Shown: piece by piece, positions 32,201 through 44,902 of the stretch
Numbering within the stretch: position 1 is the stretch's first letter
How the letters are laid out: each line of letters begins with the position of its first letter
Source: Phoma sp. XZ068
Lineage: Eukaryota; Ascomycota; Dothideomycetes; Pleosporales; Didymellaceae
NCBI GenBank assembly: GCA_004835665.1
Contig: RBKR01000025.1
Span: 186,001-250,000, forward strand
DNA: 64,000 nucleotides
Direction of reading: 5' to 3'
Notes under the pieces: generated by a model
Databases searched by the model: none
What the model was told of the DNA's origin: nothing
The model's input: the letters and a program-made list of their open reading frames with translations, nothing else
Translations under genes and position numbers: made by a program

Positions 32201-35200
32201 AGAGCGTCGAGAGCCTCTGATGTGGTTCGCACAACAAGCTCGACATCTTCCAGATTTTCCTTGGTGACGGCAGTGGCAGGATCGGGGAAGACGAGCTCCT
32301 CTATCTTGGCTTTGGTGTTGGCGACGAGCGTTTCGATCGCATCTGTGTCTTCCTTCTTGGCGAAGCCGTCCAAGGCCGGTGCAGGGGTGTCACGCTCTTG
32401 CAAAACCATCACTGCTGCTTGGACATCCTTCAGCATGCCCTCGATGGAGACGAGGTCATCCTTCATGGCAGTACCGGGCGTGGCTGTTGCCTCCGCAGCC
32501 GGAGCAGATCTCTGAATGTTAGCATCCATAGCCTCCACCTTTGCGTGAATCTGAGACAGGATGAAATCCATCTTGTCAACATCATTGCGCTGGGTAGAAT
32601 CGGGAACAATATCGCGGCTTGTTGTCTCCTGAGCCTTTTGTGTTGTCTCTGCAGCGGCTGGCTCATCGACGATTCCTCGATCTCCAACTGGGCTATCACC
32701 ATGAGCTTCGGCAAGCACCATCTCGTTTCCTGTGGGGACAGTATCAACCTCGACTTCAACCTCTACCTCAGGTGCCCGAGTTGAGGCCGGAGCCTGTCCT
32801 TTGAGAAGAGCTACGTCCTCGCGCAAAGCGGCGATACCTTCCTTGAGTGTGTCGAGTATCTCATAGGAGACAGTCATATCGATTGGCTTGTTGGTTAGCT
32901 TGGTGACGTCCGCACGCAGTCCTTCGAGCCCATCGTTGAGAGCGTCAACTATCTCGCCGGATGAGGAGGCATCTCGAGGCCCGTCAAGCCTCTTCTCTAG
33001 ATGCGATTGAAGGTCGTCGAGTCCAAGACGTACGGCCTCCAGAACTTCCTCAGTATCAGCGCGACCATGCTGTCGAGTGAGGCCGTCTGACTGGCGGATC
33101 TGCTCAAGCTCTCCACGGAAAGCCTCCAGCAGTTCCTCGTTGACGCTCGCGGCTGCCGATGATGTCTTGATCTCCTCGAGGCTAGCCTTGATGGCGTCCA
33201 GGATCTCGGCTTTATCCTTGTCGCCAGCAGGGACAAGGGCGCCACTGAGTGACTCCTTCAGTGCTTCGAGGTCGGCTTGGAGGACGGTGACGCTCTCCTT
33301 CGAAGTTGTGTCGTGAGCTGCGCGCAGACCGTCAACAAGCTCCCGGAGAGCATCGATAATGTCATCTTTGTCGGCGCCGTTGGATTTCAAGAGTGAGGCA
33401 CCAATGGTCTCGCGCAGGTGCTCGAATTCCTCCTTCATTGCAGCAAGAAGATCGTCGTTGGGTGTCGAAGTAGCTGTAGCTTCGCGTAGGCCAACCTGGA
33501 GTCCATCAAAGCCAGCCTCCAGCCTCTCAAGGATATCATTCTTGTGGCCTGCAGTATCGCCAAGAATGACTTCCTTCAGCTGGTCGAACTCGTGCTTGAG
33601 AGCTTCGTTGATGTCTTCGTTCGAGTCGGCATCCTCGCCGCGTAAAGCGACCTGTGAGTTCATCTCATCAAATCCAGTCTTCAACGCAGCAAGCAACTCT
33701 TCCTTGTCAGCCGAGACAGGAGCGAGTTTTGCGCTCAAGCCTTCATGGAGGTTCTCGAGTTCGGTCTTGATGAAGGTGACCATGTCGCCACGGCTCCACT
33801 CTTGGTCTCCACGAGGTCCTTCCGCAACGTATCCTTGTACGTCCTCCCGCAGCTTGTCGAGCTCTACGCGGAAGCTGTCTACGATAGCGTCCTGATGAGT
33901 TGGGTCGGGAGCTTTGTCGAAATGACCCTGTAGGTCGGCTCCGAGCCTATCTAGACCATCGCGAAGAGCATCTAGGACCTGCTCCGTGTCGCGTCCATTG
34001 GCTGAAGAATATGCCTTGAACTCAGAATGCATGCTATCGACAAGAGACTGGATGCGCTGTACGACAACTTCGTTGTTGGCATCAACTTCAGGCTGCGATG
34101 CTTCTAGGCCGGCCTTGACAGCATCGAACAAGGCTTCTTGAGGGATCTCGACCTCCTGAGGTCCGAACTCATGTGTCGAGAGAGCTTCCTTGATAGCATC
34201 CAGCAATACATCGCGGGTAAGACCGTCATTCTGGGGTTGCTGGGGAACGAGAGATGGCTTGAGCTCCTCGAGTGAATCACGGACGGCCATGAGGATTTCT
34301 TCACGGATTTCGTTCGCTTCGTTGACTGGCGGGGGCAGGCGCAGTTGCTGCAGGGACTCCTGAACAATGTCTCCAATCTCCTCTCTGGAAACAGCACCCG
34401 AGCCGTTGTAGTCCTGCAGTCCTTCGCGAAGACACTGTAGGATCTCGTCTCGTTCCAAACCGAACTGCTGGATCTCGACGTTGGGCTTCATCTCGACACT
34501 GTCGTAGGCCTCGCGAATTGCAGCCACGATGGCCTCCTTGTCGAGAGGTGCGCCCTGCGCAGAGTATTGATCGAGGCCACGCTCAGCCAGCGCATGTTTG
34601 ACAACGTCGTACACTTCGTTGTTATCGACAGTGCCGCGGGTGACGACAGAGGACATGGATTGTCGTCTTCGCTCCCGCATCACCTTGTCCATATGCTCCT
34701 TGAGGTCATCGAGGCCTTCTTGGATGATGGCGCTGATCTCTTGGGTAGTCTGCTCGGGGTCGGCATGGGGTTGATCTGCCTTGGCCTGCTCTACCTCCTC
34801 GATCTTGCGGGCTAGCTCTCGACCCATCCCAAGAACCTCACCTCGCAAGTCCTGGACAAGTGTCTTGGTCGCCATTGTCACGCAACCAGACTCAGCAGCA
34901 GTATCCTTGATCTTGCGGAGATACTTCAGCATCTCATCACTGACAAAGTCGGCTGCCTTGGGACTGTTGAAGGACTGTTGGTAGCCTTCTGAAAGGGTGC
35001 GTGTGAGCGCACCAGATCCAGGAGATGGCTGGAAGGAGGCTGAGCCTGGCGGAGCAAGGTTGCTGGCGGCTGATCCTGACTTAACAAACTCAACAAGCTC
35101 AGAGACCTTCTTCGCTGTGTCGCCGTTGGCCTTGTCGACGATGACCTGGAGGTTCGCAATCAAGCGCTCCTGACCATCCTTGGTTACCATCTCACGGATA

Positions 35201-36330
35201 ATCTTCTCAAGCATGGCGACACTGGCTGCACCTTCAACAGAGTATGGGTTGGGGCTCCCCATCCTCTCATCTGCCCAGCCGCTCGGTGACGACATGCGAG
35301 GAAAGGTGAACTGCTTTGTTGGCGTCATATGAGGGTCATGGAGGTTCAGAGGGGCAGCTCGTGCCTCCTCTGCAGCTGCCGCAGCTGCCGCCGCCGCCTT
35401 TTGCTTCTCACTCATAGTGCTCAGCAGATCCTTCAGCGACTTGCGGATGTCCTCATCTCGGCTATTGGTCGCTTCCTTGAGACTGATGAGGTCTGTCGCA
35501 TTGTCTTTGCTGCGGCGGCTGAGTTGGGACATGTCCTTCTGCAGGCTCGACACGATATTTGTAATGCTGAGCAGTTGTGTAGAAATAGAGTCGAGGGGCT
35601 GCCCCGATGGTGTAGGAGTGGACGAGTTGGTGATGTTCTGGAGAGGAGGATCCAGGATGTGCGGAGGGATAGTCATGGTCTGCAGCGCTTTCATGGTGGC
35701 AGAGGGTGGTGTGTTCTCTCCGAGAATCGCCCTGTGGCTAGGTCGTGTAGTGGGTGTATGTGTGAGGTCATAGGCAGAGGAGGGCGACGGGGTACCGAAG
35801 TGCCCGAATCTGGCATCCCCATCTTTGCCAAAGTAGTCTTTCTCGGCTTCGCGTGTACGTGAGCCGTCTCGTGTCTGAGGGCGTTCTGGCGACCGCTCGG
35901 GCGACTTGTGTGTGTCCAGATAGCTGCGTAGATCGCGGACGCTGCTGGGTTGTAACGACTGCATGCGCTTGTGCTGGTTGCCCTTGATCAGAGAGCGCTC
36001 CGGCGACCGCGACGGCATCGGGTTGGTTGTGTATGAGCTTGTGGGCAGGCTCTCCCGGGCCTTCTCTTCCAGTGCCTTTGCTGCGCGCATTATCGCGGCC
36101 GATGTGTTGGGACGAGTGGTGAGTGTAGGCGAGCCGGGGTTCAGCGGCAGTGGTGGAGGTGCTCGGTCTGGGTCCGCACTGTCCCACCTGTATAGCTGTT
36201 AGTCGCATGCGCACCGTGTTCACGCGCGGTAAACATACATGGGAATGGCCCGGTCCATCGAGGAGAACGAGGAGCCGTGGTGTCGGACGATCTCCCGGTC
36301 CTGGGAGTGTTCGCGCTCCATTGATGCCAT
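29260..36330 (-). CDS. Giant coiled-coil protein with internal repeats
   Basis: Exons 36330-36239 and 36187-29260 give 2339 residues; the 51-nt intron (GTATGT to TACAG) splices in phase (AT/G). The start is the first ATG (MASMEREH). In order I see a Ser/Pro-rich disordered N-terminus with SPERSPERPQ, about 20 degenerate repeats of roughly 33 residues near residues 545-1160, a long Lys/Glu-rich coiled coil to about residue 1980 (heptads such as LKEEKARVMAELREEKDRTM), and an acidic Ser-rich tail. There is no Walker motif, motor or membrane segment. Similar fungal proteins are often labelled 'chromosome segregation ATPase family', which the sequence does not support. A scaffold role is plausible; function is unknown. 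Confidence 0.88.
32800..34640 (-). repeat. Protein repeat array in coiled-coil gene
   Basis: About 20 degenerate units, each with a core like D-E-I-L-x-A-L-K-x-G-L-D-x-L followed by a variable linker. Examples are EQVLDALRDGLDRLGADL, EELLAALKTGFDEM, AEILDAIKASLEEIK, EEVLEAVRLGLDDLQSHL and YEILDTLKEGIAALREDV. Units are too diverged at DNA level for recent tandem slippage. Confidence 0.75.
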
Positions 36331-37064
36331 TGCGTCTGGACTCGACTAGATTGAATTGGTAGGATTGGAATGTATGGCGGTATCGATGGACGGGCAGGGC
36401 GGGCCTCTCCAAAATCGAGGGAAGTAGGGAGGTACGGCGAACGCTTAGTAGTTCGGCGGTCCAGCGCTGGGGTATAATATGGGGTCGTGAAATCGTGAGT
36501 GTGGAGGGATGTGTGGTCTGTTGCGATCAACCCGGGTGATAGCAGTCGCTATGTACTGCTGAACCCAGAGCACGGTTGTTTACAAACATGGGGACCACGG
36601 GCCAGGAAGGCACGTCATTCGCTAAGCCAGGCGCGACTGCCAACACAGCGCCTCACCGACTGGTCGCCCAGCAGCGACGTCGCCGGCGCCTAAAGTCCGT
36701 CCAAAAGTCCATGGTGTATGCTGGACTGCAATGGTTCACGCAGAATCGCTGTCAGAAATGCGATGCACGCCCCAGATGTTGTCTCCGCACGATTTGTGAA
36801 GTTCAACGGATCGTTGCTATGCGAGCATGGGGCTGGCCGAGCTTCAGCGCGCCGTGACGGTGATTGGGCGGGAGGTAATGTGGGGCACACGCCGATGCCA
36901 AGCGTTGCGCCGCCGCATCTCGTTGATGTTACCTCTGGTGGGCGAGCTTGTGCATCGTCAATCTAGCTATCCCAACCCGCCACATCGCCGCCCATCGCAC
37001 GCGACATACCCCATATCCCCACCACACGCTACATAGCACTCGCCAACACGCCACCCACACCAGT
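36331..37064. promoter_or_regulatory. Divergent promoter region
   Basis: 734 bp between the starts of the coiled-coil gene (minus) and rpn6 (plus). I looked for the yeast Rpn4 site (GGTGGCAAA) and saw no full match. No ORF with family features. Confidence 0.4.
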
Positions 37065-38386
37065 ATGGCTGTCGCAGAGACCGGCAAGCGGATAGAGGAG
37101 GCGCAGAAGCTGGCGAAGACGGAGCCCGCAAAGGCCGAGCAGATCTACCAGGAAGTGCTGTCACAAGATCCGGGCAGCAATGAGCAGGCTATCAAGAACT
37201 ACGAGACCGCATTAATCGCGCTGGGAGAGCTGTACCGCGACCAGAAGAAGGTGGATGCGCTTGCGGAGCTCGTCAGGCAAACGCGGTCGGTGCTGTCATC
37301 ATTTGCTAAGGCGAAGACATCGAAGCTGAGTGCGTAGCTTGCATCGCAGAGGTTGCAGCACAGACTAACCATCCTATAGTCCGACAACTCCTCGACCTCT
37401 TCACCACCATCCCCAACACCAACGACACCCAGATCTCCGTTACAAAGTCATGCATAGAGTGGGCCGTCTCGGAGCGGAGAGGCTTCCTGCGCCAGAACCT
37501 CGAGACCCGCCTCGTCTCGCTCTACATGGCCAAGCAGTCATACTACGAGGCTCTGTCGCTCATCAACAGCCTCCTGAAGGAGCTGAAGCGTCTCGATGAC
37601 AAGCTGGTGTTGGTCGAGGTGCAGCTGCTGGAATCGCGGGTCTACCATGCCCTCGGCAACATTCCCAAGGGTCGCGCTGCCCTCACATCCGCACGAACAT
37701 CCGCCGCATCTGTATACACCCCACCGCTGCTGCAGGCCGGTCTCGACATGCAGAGTGGCATGCTGCACGCAGAGGATGGCGACTTCAACACATCCTTCTC
37801 ATACTTCATCGAAGCTATGGAGGGCTACCACTCGCAGGATGAGGAGCAGAAGGCCACCTCGGCGCTGCAGTACATGTTGCTCTGCAAGATCATGCTGAAC
37901 TTGGGCGACGACGTCACCACACTCATGACCTCGAAGCACGCCGTCAAGTATGCAGGAAAGCGCCTGGACGCAATGAAGGCCGTAGCGCGAGCACACACAA
38001 ACCGCAGTCTGGAGGAGTACGAGAGTGCGTTGACCGAGTACCGACAGGAGCTGGGTAGCGACCGCTTCATCACGAGCCATCTTCGACGCCTATACGACAA
38101 TATGCTGGAGCAGAATCTGATCAAGGTGATCGAGCCATACAGCAGAGTCGAGATCGACCACGTCGCCAAGATGGTCGGCCTTGACACCGTGCAGGTCGAG
38201 CGCAAGCTCTCACAGATGATCCTCGACAAGGTCATCATCGGAGTGCTGGACCAGGGCGCAGGCTGCCTGATCGTGTACGATGAGTCGGAGCGCGATAAGG
38301 GGTATGATGCGGCGCTGAGCACGATCGAGAAGCTGAACAGCGTTGTTGAAGTCCTCTACACGAACCAGGCATCCATGCTGGAGTAG
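37065..38386 (+). CDS. rpn6: 26S proteasome lid subunit Rpn6
   Basis: Exons 37065-37329 and 37380-38386 give 423 residues. The 50-nt intron has a GTGCGT donor and a GACTAACC branch. Rpn6 (PSMD11) is a PCI-domain subunit that clamps the proteasome lid to the base and core. TPR-like helices fill the N-terminal two thirds (AKAEQIYQEVL, LYMAKQSYYEALSLINSLLKELK), and the PCI winged helix is at the C-terminus (YSRVEIDHVAKMVGLDTVQVERKLSQMILD). Length and motifs agree with the family. Confidence 0.95.
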
Positions 38387-39391
38387 AGCAGACATGTCTG
38401 GAGACAGGAGGAAGACAAGGCGCGTCAATCTGGTCACCTAGAGCTATGTACTATAGAAGCATAGACGCTTGACTCGAGCGCAGCCAACATAATGATCATC
38501 ATGACAAAACAGCAGCCAATGACAACGCATGACCAATCAGCGATCACTTTACCATACGTAGGCTAAGGGTAGTTCTCAACCCCTGCCCACACATCATTCA
38601 CTCCTCCACACCTTCAATACCAACTGACAGGCGACACCGTCACACTGCAGCACTGACAGTCGCACGAGGACGCTGCTTCGCTTATGTACTCACATACTGA
38701 TACCAGCGACCTCAACCTCATCTCCTCCAAGCAAGTAACTACCAAGTCAATAGCAACGCTGCTGATGCAGCATTTTCACCGCAGCCTTGAGCTCCTTGAG
38801 ACCGCCCAAATCCTGGAAAGAAGATAGTCAGAGATGATACAGAGACGTTGAACAAAAGTGTATGGGACAACAAACTTTAACTTGGAATACCGCTTCTGTG
38901 ATTCACAAACCGTGTAGGCCTTGTGACCATTTGCATCAACGCCCCACGAATCAGTTCGCCACGTTTTGTCCACTGCAAGCACGCACCCAATCACCACCAA
39001 CGAACAAATATGAACAAACAGGCTTGCGATAAATTATTGCACGCCGGGAACAGATCGGGGGTGATGGCTTGAACAGATCACTGGCTGCCAGATGGCAGGT
39101 GTTCTCCCAAAATGATGCCAATGACTGTCGCACTGGCACTTTGATGTTAAAGAGTCGGCCGAAGAGTATAAGAGCATTGAATGGTATGATATGCCTCGGT
39201 CTGAACTGTCAATGTGTTAAGGAGAACAACAACCACGCTGTCAGCAGTGCCTTCTATCGAAGTTGAAGAAGGAAGTCAACAGTGACGTGAGTAAACATTA
39301 CTTTCCGAACCTCGACTTCTCACCGACACCACACATTGCCTGTACCTCTCATAACGCTACCACATTCTTCCATCACTTGTATCATCTCATC
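38387..39391. other. Tandem intergenic region
   Basis: About 1 kb between rpn6 and the Vps62-like gene, both plus strand. Short ORFs only, none convincing. No repeat or RNA gene recognised. Confidence 0.4.
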
Positions 39392-40812
39392 ATGTCTACC
39401 GCGACGGACCGTCAGGACTCTCCTGCTACCAAAGCTCTACCCGGAATCCCCCAATACGCTCACGATCATGGTACGCCTGCGCTCCTTGTGATTGCTGTAT
39501 CCAAACCGGCCTCTCAAATTGCACTCAGCTTGTTCATAATCGGATGCGCGCGCTCTCACTGACGCTTAACTCTAGCACCCATTTTTCACCTCCATTCCAA
39601 AGACCAATACCTCCCAACTTCCTTGTACGCCTTCGTGGACCATGTACGGCCGCAGATTCAGTTCAAAGATACCATCATACCACATGCTCCATCTCTAGGG
39701 CAACTAGACAAATTGAATTCTCTCGGTACTGGTGCACAATGTGGGGAGACCGTCTATCTAACTAGCTACGACGATGTCACTACGAACCCTTCATGGCTGT
39801 CTGGTCGCTGGTCAAGCGACAAGGAGGGAGTTAATTGCGAATGCAAAGGAACTATCATCGTCGTAGACAAAGGAGAAGGCGTGGTAGACGTGTTCTATTT
39901 TGTCTTTTGGGCATTCAATTGGGGCGGGGTGGTGCTTGGGAATCAATTAGGTATGTTCGTCACTGCACCTTTCAAACAGCAGTTATGGAAAAGTTGGTCG
40001 AGCACGCACTAATCGTACCAGGGAATCATGTCGGCGACTGGGAACACGTCATGATACGTTTCGAAGGCGGCGTGCCGAAGACGGTATGGCTCTCCCAGCA
40101 TGGCAACGGCGAAGCGTATACTTTCAAAGCACTTGAGAAGGATAAATCCGGGAAACGAGTAAGCATCCAAGAAAGCAAACAGATGCGGAGTATTGACAGC
40201 CTCTAGCCAGTGCTATACATCGCCAAAGGCTCACATGCGATTTACGCTCGCAATGGCGCAATTGACCACACAATCCCTAACCTTAACATGGACATTCCTT
40301 TCCTGCTCGTTGATTACTGCGACGCTGGCGACCTCTTCGATCCCCTTCTCTCGTCATTCGCCTACAGGTACACGCCCGGCCTCACCAAAACCGGCGAAAG
40401 AAGGATGAGCATCCCCTACAATACCGACGACATCTGTCCATTCGAGCCTCTCACCGCATCATCACCCGCTCCCGGCTGGCTTCTTTTCAGAGGTCATTGG
40501 GGCGATCAAGAGTATCCAGCCGACGACCCCAAGCAAAAGGGGAAAGACTTCTTTGGCTTCCGCAGGTACGGTGATGGGCCGACGGGGCCTGCATTCAAGG
40601 AGCTGAATAGGGTAAGAGTGTGGCCAGAAAACTCTCACGCAGCGGGGCAGATTGTTAGAACGAGCTTGGATGGGAGTACGAGGTTGAGAGATCAGCTGAG
40701 GCGCTGGGGATGGAAGTGTGTCGGTCGAAAGAGCAAGGGAGCAAAGATGATGGGTGAGCCGAAGAGGGTGGATGTTGATGGGAACGTTGTGAAGAAGGGC
40801 TGGAAGAAGTGA
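39392..40812 (+). CDS. Vps62-like protein
   Basis: Exons 39392-39470, 39576-39950, 40022-40158 and 40207-40812 give 398 residues; phases agree at all three introns. The protein shows the Vps62/DUF946-type features: HLHSKDQYLPTS, FYFVFWAFNWG, NHVGDWEHVMIRFEGGVP (the family's most conserved block, near residue 155), and KGSHAIYARNG. Yeast Vps62 was found through vacuolar protein sorting screens, but its molecular role is unclear, and plant homologues are also uncharacterised. No signal peptide or membrane segment is obvious. The C-terminus is basic (GWKCVGRKSKGAK). Confidence 0.88.
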
Positions 40813-41039
40813 AAGTCGGGGAAGAGAGAGATCGTGGACAAGGTGTAATTGAAATGATGGTATTACTGAAGGGGCTTCAATAGCTAGCAGAAGAGACTGA
40901 GAAATTTGACTCAGAGTCCATGCACTTAATCATACGTAGAATTATGCATTCATTCACATCTAAAATTCAAGAACAATCCACGCTCCCTAATTTCAAACGC
41001 CACAACTAACCGCCTCAAGCTCCCAAACTCACCACCACC

Positions 41040-43336
41040 CTACAACAACTCCCCCTCCTCGTCCATCCCACCCCCCTCATCACTATCCCAATCCAAATCC
41101 CCCGCGGCCTCATCCGCCCTGCGCTGCACCTCCTTCAACCCACTCATTTCCTCCACCCACCCCTTCTCATTCAGCGCGCGCTGCACAAAGGCCCATGGAT
41201 CCGCCTCGTACGCTGCAATCACCGTGTCGCTGCACGCGGAGCAGCTTGAGTACGGCTGCCCTGTTATCTGGATGTTGCTGAAAGAGGAGAGGTAGCCGCG
41301 GATGGTGTGGGGGATTGAGCCTAAGGGGTGGACGAAGGGTGGGGGGAGGGAAGGGTGGGATGGTTCTTGCTGTTGTGGAGGGGCGGTGGGAGGAGTGAGG
41401 GGTGGTGGGGGGGCGAGAGAGCGGGAGGGATGTTGGAGGATGGAGACGAGGAGTTCGACGAGGAGGGATGAGGCGAGGGGGGCGATGCCTGGGCGGGTGA
41501 CGGTGCATTGTTGGTCGAGGGTTGCGTTGCTTAGGGACTGTGGTGTGTGTTAGTATGTGGTTCTGCGGATGATAGGGAGGGGAGGGAAGTACGTCTGCGG
41601 GCGCAACGACGTCGTTGCAGAAGTAACAGCCTAGTTCCACGTCGCCTTCTTTTGTGGCTTTCAGGCCGTGTCGCATGACGACGAATGTGTCGAAGCCTAG
41701 GGCAGCGTTGAGCACGATTTTGCCCGCCGATTTGCCCATGACGGTTGGAAGCCATCTGCTCTCGCGCGTGTCCATGAGGAGGAAGATGGCGTCGTGTTCG
41801 TCGATGAGTTTCTGGAGTTTGTCAAAGTGCTCTTTGGTCTTTGCTTGGTCGGTGATGGGGTGGCCGAGCATGGGGACTTCCATGGCATGCCCTGTTGCGT
41901 CTACGCCTGGGTAAATCTCCTCCAGGGCCTCAGCGGCGCGCTCGGCTTTCTTCGCGCCGCCTTTCAGGCAGTCTTTGAAGTTGAACAGCGGCTGGCGGAC
42001 GGGGTTGGAGAAGCTGACGTTTGCGTTGTCGATGAAGGTTATCTTGCGGACACCCCAGCCCATTAGTGTTCGTGAGACGTAGGATCCCAGTGTTCCGGCG
42101 CCGAGCAGCAGGCACTTGCAGTTCTTGATTACGTCCAGGTCGATGCTAGGCGCTATGCGCCATTTGATGAGCTTCAGGTTGAGGTCGACTGCTTGGTCTG
42201 CCAGCTTCCGCTCGTCCATGTACTCGGAGAGATCGACGTTCCGCGACGTCAGCTTGCCTGCCTCTGTACGCTCCCAGCCGGTGACCTTGGGCAGCTTGGG
42301 TGCGTTGGGACGAGCGCTCGGGTCTTCAGTGGTAGAAGATGCTTCGGCAGGATCTGATCGAATCTGCAAGATCAGGGAGTTTGGCTGGTCTCTCCGCAGG
42401 TGGGTGTCGCGGTAGCATAGTATCTGCGCGTCGCTCAGTTGCCAGCGATGTCGAATGAGAATCAGCAGATTCCTCAGCGGCCACCCGGGGTTGTCTGTGT
42501 ATGTTGAGGGATCTGAGAAGCAAATGAAGCGGTCCTGGCTGTCCACATTTTCAAAGAAGCCCTTTTCGTATGCGCCTAGCTTTCCAACTACCCACTTGTA
42601 GCCTGTCTCTTCTGCCGGTGTGACGGGCGTGTTTGGAGTGTCGTCGGCTTCACGCGGAAGGCGCTTCGCGAGGAAGAAGCCTCGTTGGCGCACATCGTTG
42701 CTGTACTTGAACGTCTGCACTGCGTCGACCAGCTGTGTGGTCTCACCTGGGCTCAGCTTGGTGGTGTCGCCGACTTGCTTCCAGGGTGGGTCGGACTGTA
42801 TGGCGGGGAAGCCGAAGTGGTATGTGAATTTGTACTTTTTGAGGTTCGCGAAGATGATGGCGGTGAAGGAGGCGAGGAGGGAGGGGCACTCATATATGGA
42901 GCCGTCGTGGATGGCGTCCCATATCTGCAGGCGTTAGTCAGGGAGTGTAGTTATAGTGGTGATTTGACGGACCGTCTGGGCGCATCGGTCGAGGATGGCG
43001 GTGCGGTCGAGGTTCTTGTAGTCCTCGATGGTGTTGCAGTTCTTGATGATGCCCTCGGCGCGGCAGTAGTTGGGCGGAGTGCTACAGTCCCTGATGTCAG
43101 CGCTGGCGCATACTGGGCGGAAGGGAAGGCACGCACTCGTCTGAAGTCAGGGCATTTGGGTGTATCTGAACGCGCATGGAGCGCGAGGCATGGTCGCCGG
43201 GACGGGTCTCATACAGGCCGAGCACCTTGCGGGCCGAGTCGTCGAGCTTGTCATGGTTGATCTTGATATGCGCAAGGGCTGCATAGAACTGCACGTCGAC
43301 GTCGCTCTGCCAGGGGGCGAACTTGAGCGTCGCCAT
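41040..43336 (-). CDS. atg7: Atg7, E1-like autophagy enzyme
   Basis: Exons 43336-43137, 43081-42973, 42924-41593 and 41537-41040 give 712 residues. Atg7 activates Atg8 and Atg12 and passes them to Atg3 and Atg10. The N-terminal domain has TPPNYCRAEGIIKN. The adenylation domain shows GAGTLGSYVSRTL (ATP loop), FIDNANVSFSNPVRQPL, and the Zn-type pair in YFCNDVV. The catalytic Cys lies in LDQQCTVTRPG, near residue 558, eleven codons into the last exon. A Pro/Gln-rich low-complexity insert follows the catalytic segment, and the tail is acidic (DWDSDEGGGMDEEGE). Divergent from the dCMP deaminase gene. Confidence 0.95.
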
Positions 43337-43700
43337 GGTGGGCGAGGTGTGGGCCAGTGAGTGAGGGCGCAGCTTAGGCGGGGTAATGTTATGTGCTATA
43401 GTGTGAAGTCTATGGTATTCACGCACAAAGGCACTCGGGGGCGATAGGGGAGTCACAGGAATAGTGCTGGTTACCAAGCAGTGCACGTGGGAGCAGTCAG
43501 GCACCGTCGCCGTGTGGTGGCTGTGGTGGATGTCTTGCAGCGAGGCAGCTGAGCTCACTGCCCCGCTTGAGCGGCCGCGGCCTAGGACTCTGGTGGGGCT
43601 GCGGCTCGACGCGTTCCTGCAGCCGCCCGGCGCGCTAAAACACGCTCAGTTCACTCGGGCACCTCGAACGGCGTTCGATATCTGTACTGCCTTCGTGATC
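43337..43700. promoter_or_regulatory. Divergent promoter, atg7 and dCMP deaminase
   Basis: 364 bp separate the two start codons on opposite strands. The right part is GC-rich (GCGGCCGCGGCC near 43570). No specific motif identified. Confidence 0.45.
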
Positions 43701-44902
43701 ATGCTTATTGGGCTGTGTGGAGGCAAGCACCCTGCTGGACAGCCTGCACAGCGGCTGACATGAAGCAGGAATCTGCGCGGGCAAGTCGTCGATAGCGTCC
43801 TACCTGACCGAGGAGCATGGCTTCACGCGTCTCCGTCTAGCCCGCACCGCTGCCACCCCCACCGTCGAGAAGTCGGCCTCTGACGCCCACGTCCCGTCGC
43901 CATCGGCCTCGACCTCGCTCGAACACACCTTTGCCAACGTCGATGCCTTGCTGGACTTTGTCACCCTGCGCTGGAGAGAGCGGTGGGTGACGACGGACAT
44001 TTGGGACGACACAGTCGTCGATGCACTGCTTCGACGCCCGTTCTTCCTGCTCATTAGCGTCGATGCCCCCGTCAGCGTACGATGGCAGCGTTTCAAGGAC
44101 CGCTGTGCCGCCAACCAGCTCACGCCCCCGACCCTCGAAGACTTTGTCCTGCGCAATGACGCCCACCTGTTCGCCCAACGCACCGGTCTCAGTGCCCTCT
44201 TCCAGCGCGCACAGCTCAAGCTGCTCAACTCGACCACCTCCATCGCCTCGCTGCGAGACGCTGTCCGGTCACTGAACCTCACAGACGACGCACGCCTGCG
44301 CCCAAGTTGGGACCAGTACTTCATGCAGCTCGCGGATCTGGCTGCCCTACGGAGCAACTGCATGAAGCGACGAGTGGGCTGCGTTATTGTCAGAGAAAAG
44401 AGAGTCATCAGCACAGGCTACAACGGCACTCCGAGAGGCATGACCAACTGCAACGAGGGCGGCTGTATGTTTTCATTCCATCAATCCATGCATGATACTG
44501 ACTCCCACAGGCCCAAGATGCAACAACGCCGCCAAGGGTGGCGTAGGCCTATCCACCTGCCTGTGCCTCCACGCCGAAGAAAACGCCCTCCTCGAGGCCG
44601 GTCGAGATCGCATCGGCGAGACCGCTATTCTGTACTGCAACACCTGCCCATGCTTGACGTGTAGTGTCAAAATCACCCAAGTCGGCATCAGCGAGGTCGT
44701 CTACAATCAGGGCTATCTCGTCGATGACCAGACATCACGCATCTTTGCTGAAAGCGGCGTGCGACTGCGACAGTTTTCTCCGCTTGCTGAAGGTCTTGTC
44801 GATCTTTCTCTCAACAACACCCCGTCCAATTATGCCCAAGAGCAGACCGAGGATGTCCGTCAAGTTTTAGATAGCGAATACTTTCTAAGGCCGCTGCAAT
44901 GA
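43701..44902 (+). CDS. dcd1: dCMP deaminase
   Basis: Exons 43701-43722, 43769-44464 and 44511-44902 give 369 residues. The first exon is only 22 nt, and its intron uses a GC donor (GCAAGC) with a CTGAC branch and GCAG acceptor; splicing assembles GLCGGICAGKSS, a P-loop-like N-terminus known from fungal dCMP deaminases. The deaminase domain in the C-terminal half has CLHAEENAL (Zn ligand His and catalytic Glu) and CNTCPCLTC (Zn-binding PCxxC). The enzyme makes dUMP from dCMP for dTMP synthesis. The middle part carries an NMP-kinase-like region. Confidence 0.92.

Noticed and set aside
29330..35862. Many plus-strand ORFs of 90-200 codons opposite the coiled-coil gene
   Set aside because: All are shadows of the heptad-rich minus-strand gene; Ser/Leu-rich translations are the usual antisense of Glu/Lys-rich coding sequence.
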